NCBI GenBank assembly: GCA_003174035.1
Contig: PRDV01000041.1
Span: forward strand, 1 to 5,677
Source: Candidatus Babelota bacterium
Lineage (GTDB): Bacteria > Babelota > Babeliae > Babelales > Babelaceae
Direction of reading: 5' to 3'
DNA: 5,677 bases
Below are positions 1-5,394 of the stretch, piece by piece. The notes beneath the pieces were generated by a model. The model worked only from the letters and a program-made list of their open reading frames with translations, had not been told where the DNA came from and searched no databases. The first letter of the stretch is position 1. Each line of letters begins with the position of its first letter. A program made the position numbers and the translations under genes.

Positions 1-542
1 AACTCATATGCCACTTCCCAATCGACTAAATCACAATTTCGTCCCGTTGCTTTCATCTCCTTTAACGCCAAGCTCGCATCTGCCCGCCATAGCTTACAAA
101 CTGCGTCATATTCTAGATGACCGATAAGATCAGTAGGTTTTTTATTGGTATGAATGAATTCGATGGTACCAAACTCGCCGCAAGAAATTATGTTATTCCT
201 CCCAGAGGACATAAGCGTAATCCAATTCATGGGAATCTGAGAAATAATCCCGAGATCACTCAATGCGGTCTCCAGGCTTACATAATTTAAATGATTCGAT
301 CTAAGATGTGCAGCGATGGAGAACAAAAATAGACCATTCCTAGGAATCGCTTTTTCATACGTATAGAGACCCCGGCATACTCATAATAAGTGCCCGGCAT
401 GGACAGCTCTGCTGAGCAGCGTTTTAAAGGCAGTATCTGACATATCAGGTAGAAGCGATCGTAGATCAGACAGAGAAAATAAACAATGCTCATTATTCGC
501 ATTCTCTTCTAACCAGTCTCTCAAAAATCTCATAGGTTGCAT
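1..542 (-). pseudogene. AbiEi-like antitoxin / transcriptional regulator, interrupted by in-frame TGA, 3' end beyond window
   Basis: Reading leftwards from ATG at 542-540 the frame is open to the window edge except for one TGA at 383-381. The part before the stop (about 53 codons) reads as a winged-helix DNA-binding domain: LFSLSDLRSLLPDMSDTAFK, then LLSRAVHAGHLL, then the stop. The same frame resumes with VCRGLYTYEKAIPRNGLFLF, then YVSLETALSDLGIISQIPMN, ITLMSSGRNNIISCGEFGTI, and KATGRNCDLVDWEVAYE at the edge. From memory this matches the AbiEi family, where 'LLxVCRGLY' normally has arginine at the position of the stop, so a CGA-to-TGA change is the simplest explanation. AbiEi proteins repress their own operon and counter the AbiEii nucleotidyltransferase toxin, which would lie beyond position 1. 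Tryptophans in this gene are TGG and a neighbouring gene ends in TGA, so recoding is unlikely. A sequencing error cannot be excluded. An ATG at 545 is an alternative start, but its ribosome-site spacing is only 2 nt. Confidence 0.8.
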
Positions 543-547
543 CATAA

Positions 548-551
548 CTCC
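548..551 (-). promoter_or_regulatory. Ribosome binding site of the AbiEi-like gene
   Basis: GGAG on the minus strand lies 5 nt before the ATG at 542 and only 2 nt before the ATG at 545. The spacing favours the second ATG as the start. The start context is intact even though the gene is interrupted. Confidence 0.55.
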
Positions 552-559
552 ACACTAAA

Positions 560-574
560 TTACACTAAGTGTAA
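560..574. promoter_or_regulatory. Perfect palindrome, candidate AbiEi operator
   Basis: TTACACTAAGTGTAA is a perfect inverted repeat with 7-bp arms around one central base. On the minus strand it contains the predicted -10 box. The half-site TTAGTGT recurs in direct orientation 10 bp nearer the gene (minus strand 568-562 and 558-552), which would place both copies on the same helix face. AbiEi proteins are known to bind inverted repeats in their own promoter, so an autoregulatory operator is the natural reading. Binding itself is inferred. Confidence 0.6.
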
Positions 575-596
575 CCTAATGTAGATCAAAGTTCAA
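568..596 (-). promoter_or_regulatory. Candidate sigma70-type promoter of the AbiEi-like gene
   Basis: On the minus strand TTGAAC (596-591, 4 of 6 to the -35 consensus) is followed by exactly 17 bp and then TACACT (573-568, 4 of 6 to the -10 consensus). Transcription would start near 561 and give a short leader of about 20 nt before the ATG at 542. The -10 box sits inside the palindrome at 560-574, so a bound repressor would block it. Confidence 0.5.
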
Positions 597-602
597 GATG
601 GC

Positions 603-625
603 GAGAGAAATCGGCCATTTCTTTC
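603..625. repeat. Short inverted repeat in the divergent intergenic region
   Basis: GAGAGAAAT (603-611) pairs with ATTTCTTTC (617-625) across a 5-base loop, CGGCC. That gives nine pairs, one of them G-T. The stem is AT-rich and no T-run follows it, so it does not look like a terminator. A protein binding site or a chance dyad are both possible. Confidence 0.3.
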
Positions 626-649
626 TTAGCAAAAGTCGCGAAGTCATTC

Positions 650-661
650 TTTGTATACAAA
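650..661. repeat. Perfect 12-bp palindrome TTTGTATACAAA
   Basis: The sequence reads the same on both strands over 12 bp, with no spacer. It lies 8 bp upstream of the TTGACA box at 669-674, a position where a regulator of the ankyrin operon could act. In AT-rich DNA such palindromes also arise by chance. Confidence 0.3.
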
Positions 662-668
662 ATTCAAT

Positions 669-697
669 TTGACAAGGATTATGATAGATGGTAACCT
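669..697 (+). promoter_or_regulatory. Candidate promoter of the ankyrin gene pair
   Basis: A perfect TTGACA at 669-674 is followed by 17 bp and TAACCT (692-697), which matches the -10 consensus at only 3 of 6 positions. Transcription would begin near 704, leaving a leader of about 22 nt. The -10 box overlaps the left arm of the hairpin at 691-722. If this is the true promoter, the mRNA would lack that arm, so the two proposals exclude each other. A TATGAT at 680-685 is a better -10 but has no properly spaced -35. Confidence 0.35.
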
Positions 698-722
698 TTT
701 ATGGAAATATATGAAAGGTTAT
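691..722 (+). promoter_or_regulatory. Hairpin covering the Shine-Dalgarno of the first ankyrin gene
   Basis: TAACCTTTTAT (692-702) pairs with ATGAAAGGTTA (711-721) around an 8-nt loop (703-710). This gives 11 pairs, one of them a U-G wobble, and a further G-U pair (691 with 722) is possible. The right arm contains AAAGG (714-718), the ribosome binding site of the ATG at 726, and the left arm supplies the matching CCTTT. In a transcript that starts upstream of 691 the site would be sequestered, as in thermosensor-like or translation-coupled leaders. Whether such a transcript exists is unknown. Confidence 0.4.
714..718 (+). promoter_or_regulatory. Ribosome binding site of the first ankyrin gene
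   Basis: AAAGG lies 7 nt before the ATG at 726 and supports this start over the upstream in-frame candidates: TTG at 651, ATG at 681 and ATG at 711. The ATG at 726 also puts the lysine pair and hydrophobic stretch of the signal peptide at the very N-terminus. Confidence 0.55.
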
Positions 723-725
723 ATC

Positions 726-791
726 ATGAAAAAATTACTCAGCCTCATCGGATTGCTATCCATCTGCTTACAAGAAAGCACAATGCAAGCA
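726..791 (+). other. Predicted signal peptide of the long ankyrin paralog
   Basis: Residues 1-22 show a KK n-region, a hydrophobic core of about 12 residues and a polar stretch ending M-Q-A before M-E-S. The junction 'A/MES' recurs in the paralog, which supports a shared cleavage site. The cysteine at residue 14 (LSIC) is not a good lipobox because isoleucine precedes it. Confidence 0.65.
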
Positions 792-3542
792 ATGGAATCC
801 AAGGATGCCCCATCTCAAGCTGCTCCACAACGCTTACCAACTCCAGCATATACAACAGCACCACACCTAGCTCAATCATTACCATTTACTACAAATTCCG
901 TACCAGTTGCTGTAATAGCACTTATTATTGTCAATCAAACTCTGGCATGCATTCAAAATCTTCTATGCCAATCACCAAAAGTTTCTCAAGGTGCTTCTCA
1001 AGCTGTTATTGATATGGTATATATGGCACAGAAAGGATTAGCTCAACCAACGGATGTATCACTTCAAGATGCTCAAGTACTAAGGGTTCAAGAAAACAAG
1101 TTAGCGACTCTTACACAAGCTCTTGCACTTGCTCAACAACTAATTATGCAAGAACATGAGCCACAAAGCTCGGCGATTCAGGAAGCGCAGGCAGTCCTTG
1201 GACAAGCAAAACAGATAGTGAGAACTATTCTTACTCCATTATTTCCCCCACATGTGCAAGACACACAAGCTCGGCAAATTCCTCAGCAGACAAGGGTGCC
1301 AGCCCAAGCTCTTCAAGCTCATCAACCAATAGCAGAAATGGCTCAAGCTCAATCCCAAAGCAGAAGTATTACACCAGTAATTCCTGCTGCCAGTGGACTA
1401 CCACAAAATCAAGGTAACACATTTACTCAATACCCAATTCTTTTATCGAGCACCCCTTTTGGATATCGGCCCTGGCATATGAACCGAACGTTTTTATATA
1501 CATCGTTTTCAACAACAAAAGCTGAAATAATGCAAGCGCTTTCCGAAAACAAATTTGAAAGTGTATTAAACTCGCTCTGCTGGCTTGCTGGGGCAGCAGA
1601 CACAAACAGCATAAAGACACAGGAAGATCTAAACTTTGGAAAACGGCTTTTGAAAATAAATCCCTTGTTTTTCGCTATCGAGCAAAAGAACCTTGCATTC
1701 GTACAATTCCTAGACCCAATTACTCTTTGGTATGCATCTGGATTACCCACAAGAGCTTGGATCAGTGATCTACCGATTCCTCTAACTAAATCACTAGTTT
1801 TCTCAGAATTGAACAATAGGAACAACTTATCTCCGCTCGAATATGCTATTGCTACTGATGCCACCGAAATTGCACTTTGGATGATCAAAAAAGGTAATAC
1901 AATACATTTGCGAGAGTTGAGGCCCCTCATTATTGCAGCAATTAAACTCAACGAGCTTACCCTCGTAGAAGCTTTACTTGAAAAATTGCATTTGCACCCG
2001 AATCTCCCCAACAATCTTCTAGATTTTGCCCAAACGGCTGATGTCGCAAACCTTCTCATACGTTATGGATTTGACAAGCATAGGGCGCCCGTTTTTTTTG
2101 ACTATCCAAGCCGATTCGACGTCGGCCAAAAATTCCGCCATTACTCTAGAACACAACCGGTAATCACCATCAATATGACACCATTGCATACGGCTGTCAG
2201 TAAGGAAAACCTTGAAGTTGTAAAAGTGCTTATCGAAGCTGGCGCACAAATACACGCTCAAGAATTTCAGCTTGATCCCTTACATATCGCGGCCATACGC
2301 GGAAATTCTGCCATCATCGATGTTTTAATAAAAGCTGGGCAACCTAAAAATAAAAAGGATGCCTATGGCTTTACCGCGCTCGATTACGCTCTTATTAACG
2401 ATAATAAAGATGCTATCGAAGCTCTACATAAAGCAGGACATTGTCTCACGAAAAATACCTGTGCTCTTCAGGTAGCGGTTAAAGAAAATCGATTAGATCT
2501 CGTACAGTTCTTTATTGATAACCACGTAAATCTTAATTACAGAGGCGCTGCCAGTTTTCCTCCAATGTACTATGCAAAAAGTGTAGAAATGCTTGCTCTT
2601 CTCGTATGCCATGGCGCTCGCATCGATAAGTCAATTATATGCAAATATCTGTCATATCCTACTCCCCCATGTTGTTACGATATGATCACGTATATATTAG
2701 AGCACGGAGGAAATATTAGTCTTGCTAATCAGCACCAAGAAACACCACTTTATAAGGCTATCCGTTTAGAAGATCTGAAATTAACGAAGCTTTGTTTAGA
2801 ACATAGAGCGAATGTAAATGCAATAATAAAAGACCGAATAAGCTCATTACCAATTATACAAGCGCTAAAGCACCCGGGCTCTGATAGTGCAATGCTCAAG
2901 CTGTTATTAGGACACCCACTGCTCATGGTACCCACAAACCTTACAACACTTGTTAGTCCCAAAAAAATCAAGCGCATAGAATCACTAGTGAACTTCGCAA
3001 TGAACTGGCAAAAATATATAGCACGTAAGGGCTGGATGCGCATATCAAAACACGGAGAAACTCCTTTGCTCTTAGCTGCTATCTGCAATAAATCTGCGGC
3101 GTTGAGAGAATTTTTTACCAAGCAATTGGGACATATACCGGCACGATATTCAACGGCGTCCGCGCAAGTAAAAGGCTCCTATTTTGACAATCAAGAAACA
3201 GCCCTCTTTAAGCCTCAAGCCCGCTATTATGTTAATGCACATGACAAGAGCGGTCTTTCGGCGCTCATGTACCTCGCTCGATATACCCATCATGAGCATT
3301 TTATAAACAGCCTGCTGCCATACTCAGTATATGCTGTCAATGCTGGTAACAAGCTCTATACTGAAGAGGTCCTTAAAGCCGCTCAAGAAGCAGCAAGTTG
3401 TGGAAATTATCGTATCGCTTGTGCATTACTTAACGCATGCTTACATGATGTATCAAGCATATTCTTCGGTGAAGAAGTAGCTTCAACACCGCAGATAGAA
3501 GAAGTTGCCGAATCAGAGATTGAAGAAAAAGTTGCACAATAA
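726..3542 (+). CDS. Exported ankyrin-repeat protein, long paralog
   Basis: A 938-residue protein that probably acts outside the cytoplasm through protein-protein contacts; no enzymatic motif is visible. Residues 1-22 form a signal peptide: lysines 2-3, a hydrophobic core (LLSLIGLLSICL), and cleavage expected after QA before MES. Residues 27-270 are rich in Ala, Gln and Pro with many AQ dipeptides, plus a hydrophobic stretch near 59-68 (VPVAVIALII). Residues 275-455 form a degenerate ankyrin-like domain (NPLFFAIEQKNLAFVQFL; LSPLEYAIATDATEIALWMI). Residues 484-731 hold about eight ankyrin units, the first two canonical (MTPLHTAVSKENLEVVKVLI; LDPLHIAAIRGNSAIIDVLI) and later ones degraded. Residues 757-924 form a C-terminal domain shared with the next gene, followed by an acidic tail ending EEKVAQ. 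The start is chosen by AAAGG and the signal peptide; in-frame starts at 711, 681 and 651 remain possible. It is probably co-transcribed with the paralog 36 nt downstream. Ankyrin proteins of intracellular bacteria are often host-directed, but that role is inferred here. Confidence 0.9.
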   Translation: MKKLLSLIGLLSICLQESTMQAMESKDAPSQAAPQRLPTPAYTTAPHLAQSLPFTTNSVPVAVIALIIVNQTLACIQNLLCQSPKVSQGASQAVIDMVYMAQKGLAQPTDVSLQDAQVLRVQENKLATLTQALALAQQLIMQEHEPQSSAIQEAQAVLGQAKQIVRTILTPLFPPHVQDTQARQIPQQTRVPAQALQAHQPIAEMAQAQSQSRSITPVIPAASGLPQNQGNTFTQYPILLSSTPFGYRPWHMNRTFLYTSFSTTKAEIMQALSENKFESVLNSLCWLAGAADTNSIKTQEDLNFGKRLLKINPLFFAIEQKNLAFVQFLDPITLWYASGLPTRAWISDLPIPLTKSLVFSELNNRNNLSPLEYAIATDATEIALWMIKKGNTIHLRELRPLIIAAIKLNELTLVEALLEKLHLHPNLPNNLLDFAQTADVANLLIRYGFDKHRAPVFFDYPSRFDVGQKFRHYSRTQPVITINMTPLHTAVSKENLEVVKVLIEAGAQIHAQEFQLDPLHIAAIRGNSAIIDVLIKAGQPKNKKDAYGFTALDYALINDNKDAIEALHKAGHCLTKNTCALQVAVKENRLDLVQFFIDNHVNLNYRGAASFPPMYYAKSVEMLALLVCHGARIDKSIICKYLSYPTPPCCYDMITYILEHGGNISLANQHQETPLYKAIRLEDLKLTKLCLEHRANVNAIIKDRISSLPIIQALKHPGSDSAMLKLLLGHPLLMVPTNLTTLVSPKKIKRIESLVNFAMNWQKYIARKGWMRISKHGETPLLLAAICNKSAALREFFTKQLGHIPARYSTASAQVKGSYFDNQETALFKPQARYYVNAHDKSGLSALMYLARYTHHEHFINSLLPYSVYAVNAGNKLYTEEVLKAAQEAASCGNYRIACALLNACLHDVSSIFFGEEVASTPQIEEVAESEIEEKVAQ
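1548..2090 (+). repeat. Paralogous block A, copy 1 (ankyrin-like N-terminal domain)
   Basis: Residues 275-455 of the long paralog align with residues 244-414 of the short one. Anchors are NKFES/NKFDS, PLFFAIEQKNLAFVQFL/PLFYAIEQKNLAFVQFL, PLEYAIATDATEIALWMI/PLEYAITLDASDIAVWMI, and a terminal RAP in both. Small gaps are needed between anchors, so this block is less conserved than block B. Confidence 0.8.
2175..2918 (+). repeat. Ankyrin repeat array present only in the long paralog
   Basis: About eight units of 26-35 residues fill residues 484-731. The first two keep the TPLH-type turn, the paired helices and the terminal AG (MTPLHTAVSKENLEVVKVLI; LDPLHIAAIRGNSAIIDVLI). The third (FTALDYALINDNKDAIEALH), fourth (CALQVAVKENRLDLVQFFID) and seventh (ETPLYKAIRLEDLKLTKLCL) are recognisable, and the fifth, sixth and eighth are degraded. 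The short paralog has only about 13 residues in the equivalent place. Confidence 0.85.
2994..3497 (+). repeat. Paralogous block B, copy 1 (conserved C-terminal domain)
   Basis: Residues 757-924 align without gaps to residues 428-595 of the short paralog. A hand count gives about 121 identities in 168 positions. The strongest stretches are NWQKYIA, GWMR, LFKPQARYY, GLSALMYLARY and NAGNKLYTEEVLKAAQEA. An ankyrin-like unit (GETPLLLAAI) is embedded near the start. Confidence 0.9.
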
Positions 3543-3550
3543 TTGATCAT

Positions 3551-3570
3551 GAGGCTAGTTAGTATGAAAG
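3551..3570 (+). promoter_or_regulatory. Two weak ribosome-site candidates before the short ankyrin paralog
   Basis: GAGG (3551-3554) lies 9 nt before an ATG at 3564, and GAAAG (3566-3570) lies 8 nt before the ATG at 3579. Both ATGs are in frame. The signal-peptide pattern favours 3579, while GAGG is the better ribosome-site match and favours 3564, so the start is not fully settled. No promoter is evident in the 36-nt gap after the first gene, consistent with one transcript. Confidence 0.4.
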
Positions 3571-3578
3571 ATGTTACC

Positions 3579-3641
3579 ATGAAAAAGATACTTTATATTC
3601 TCAGCATGCTATGTATAAGCCAGCAAAGCAAAATTAATGCA
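3579..3641 (+). other. Predicted signal peptide of the short ankyrin paralog
   Basis: Residues 1-21 carry KK, a hydrophobic core (ILYILSMLCI) and a polar segment ending I-N-A before M-E-S. The likely cleavage point matches that of the long paralog. Confidence 0.65.
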
Positions 3642-5375
3642 ATGGAATCACAACAAACTCACGAAAAAATCGAGGTTCGCCAATTCCTAATAGGTGAAAA
3701 TAACCTCTATTCTATTGAGCGAAAACTAGCGCATATGTTACGGGTCCTCACACAATGCGCTATTAATCGATATGCTGGAGTACTTTTGCCTAATCAGCTT
3801 AAGGAAATACGAGAACTGTTGAGACGATCGAATGGAGAGGACAGGCTAATCGAGCTACAATCAACCACTGAAGCCAATATTGTGCATGCTCTAAATTTAG
3901 TTGAAAAAGTGTCCGCTCAAGGAACAAAAGCACCAGAATCAGCGATTCAAGAAGCTTTAACTGCCATTACGCAAGCAAACGAACTTGTTAATCAGGCTTT
4001 AAACCAACACAGTACCATTGCAACGCTAGCGCAGCATGAGCATATTCAATCACAAAACATCCATACCCAATTGGAAAAGCTGAGAGGCGAACGGGACCGT
4101 GTGTCAGCAGAAATGGCAAAGCGCCAAACACCAGCCATAACAGTAATAACGCCGATTAGGCATAGATATACAGGAGCCCGCTGGGCAGCTGCACCATCTG
4201 CGTGGGATTTATTCCCGCAACCGAAACGCTGGTTTACTATGAAAGATATTGACCATAGACCAGCTGGCGTTGAGCTGGAAACTTATCTTTTAGAAATGCT
4301 TGCCGCAAACAAATTTGATAGCGCTTTAGATACCATGTTCGTTTTAGCTCAGGATGGAACTGAGGACCTCGGCCAACGGCTTCGAAAGATTACACCTTTG
4401 TTTTATGCGATCGAACAAAAAAATCTGGCATTCGTTCAATTTCTAGAGCCTCTTCCTTTTTGGTATCAAGTTTGGGGTCAAGACAAGCGACCGATAGAAG
4501 CTGCTCCCGATGATCTATACCTCGGACAAACAGACCGGGGATTAACACAAATCCAAATGACACCTCTTGAATACGCTATTACTCTTGATGCCAGCGACAT
4601 TGCCGTTTGGATGATTAAATGCGGTAATCCTGCACATCGATCTTCCCGCGTAAGTGCACTTGCAAAAGCAATAGACCGCAATATGCTTACCGTAATGAAA
4701 GCATTGCTTGAAAGTCCGGGGGATAACCTATTTGATCAGATTCAACTTCAGTGCGCTCCAAGCGCGGAAGCCCTAAAACTACTTGTGCAGTATGGTGAAA
4801 CAATGTCCTCACGAGCCCCATCATATTGCGAATTCGGGAATATACCCGCTCTTTGGATATTTGCAATAAACTGGCAAAAGTATATAGCGCATAAAGGCTG
4901 GATGCGAAAATCAAAAAATGGTGAAACCCCTTTGCTTTTTGCTGCTATCTGCAATAATACTGAGGCATTGAGAGAATTTTTTACTGCTCAGCTGGCACTT
5001 GTCCCGGCACGTTATTCAGCACGTCCCAAAACAGAGCAAGGACCTCATTTCGATAATAAAGCAACCGACCTTTTTAAGCCACAAGCCCGCTATTATATTA
5101 ATGCACATGATTTTCGCGGTCTTTCTGCACTTATGTATCTTGCGCGGTATAGTCGTAATATCCAGTTCATAAATAACCTTTTGCCCTACGGTGTATATGC
5201 TATCAATGCTGGCAATAAACTCTATACTGAAGAAGTACTCAAAGCTGCTCAAGAAGCAGCACGCTGCGGTAATGATCGGATTGCGTGTGCTTTACTCAAT
5301 GCATGTATGCAAAATGCAGCACATATAATCTTCGGTGAAGAAGCTGTTTCAACAGCACAGATAAGGAAACACTGA
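3579..5375 (+). CDS. Exported ankyrin-like protein, short paralog
   Basis: A 598-residue protein paralogous to the gene just upstream. After a signal peptide (residues 1-21), residues 30-185 are predominantly helical and charged, with a coiled-coil-like stretch near 150-182 (QLEKLRGERDRVSAEMAKR). The segment SAIQEALTAITQANELV matches SAIQEAQAVLGQAKQIV in the paralog, so the N-terminal regions are related though strongly diverged. Residues 244-414 form the ankyrin-like block A and residues 428-595 the conserved block B; only about 13 residues join them, where the paralog has about 300. It ends in TGA after RKH and lacks the acidic tail of its neighbour. Lysines 2-3 and the hydrophobic core favour the start at 3579, but ATG 3564 has a better ribosome site and ATG 3549 is also in frame. 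Function is unknown; tandem arrangement suggests the pair act in the same process or are diversifying duplicates. Confidence 0.9.
   Translation: MKKILYILSMLCISQQSKINAMESQQTHEKIEVRQFLIGENNLYSIERKLAHMLRVLTQCAINRYAGVLLPNQLKEIRELLRRSNGEDRLIELQSTTEANIVHALNLVEKVSAQGTKAPESAIQEALTAITQANELVNQALNQHSTIATLAQHEHIQSQNIHTQLEKLRGERDRVSAEMAKRQTPAITVITPIRHRYTGARWAAAPSAWDLFPQPKRWFTMKDIDHRPAGVELETYLLEMLAANKFDSALDTMFVLAQDGTEDLGQRLRKITPLFYAIEQKNLAFVQFLEPLPFWYQVWGQDKRPIEAAPDDLYLGQTDRGLTQIQMTPLEYAITLDASDIAVWMIKCGNPAHRSSRVSALAKAIDRNMLTVMKALLESPGDNLFDQIQLQCAPSAEALKLLVQYGETMSSRAPSYCEFGNIPALWIFAINWQKYIAHKGWMRKSKNGETPLLFAAICNNTEALREFFTAQLALVPARYSARPKTEQGPHFDNKATDLFKPQARYYINAHDFRGLSALMYLARYSRNIQFINNLLPYGVYAINAGNKLYTEEVLKAAQEAARCGNDRIACALLNACMQNAAHIIFGEEAVSTAQIRKH
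4308..4820 (+). repeat. Paralogous block A, copy 2
   Basis: Residues 244-414 of the short paralog correspond to 1548-2090 in the long one. Both copies end at the tripeptide RAP, right at the point where the canonical ankyrin array is present or absent. Confidence 0.8.
4860..5363 (+). repeat. Paralogous block B, copy 2
   Basis: Residues 428-595 of the short paralog correspond to 2994-3497. There are no gaps across 168 aligned positions, and the nucleotide sequences are also visibly similar, for example AACTGGCAAAA and GGCTGGATGCG in both. Confidence 0.9.
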
Positions 5376-5394
5376 GGCTCATACTTATTCAGGA

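Noticed and set aside
381..383. UGA recoded as a sense codon (tryptophan or glycine)
   Set aside because: Tryptophans in the same gene and in the neighbours use TGG, and the short ankyrin gene ends naturally at TGA (5373-5375), just before pgi. The family position is an arginine as far as I recall, so a nonsense mutation is simpler.
287..502. Separate small minus-strand gene of 71 codons
   Set aside because: It is a shifted frame inside the AbiEi-like gene. The family-like sequence is in the other frame on both sides of the TGA.
603..630. Rho-independent terminator in the divergent region
   Set aside because: The stem is AT-rich, no U-run follows on either strand, and no gene ends there.
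651..725. N-terminal extension of the first ankyrin gene from TTG 651 or ATG 681
   Set aside because: It would put about 25 or 15 unremarkable residues before the signal peptide. The only ribosome-site match for 681 (AAGGA at 674-678) is too close, and none is evident for 651. The ATG at 726 has well-spaced AAAGG and mirrors the paralog.
726..791. Lipoprotein signal in the long paralog (LSIC)
   Set aside because: Isoleucine right before the cysteine is not typical of a lipobox, and the paralog has no matching cysteine context. The shared A/MES junction fits an ordinary signal peptidase site better.
1427..3121. Long minus-strand open frames opposite the first ankyrin gene
   Set aside because: They lie wholly antisense to a well-supported coding region, have no recognisable domains or start signals, and read like mirror translations of ankyrin codons.
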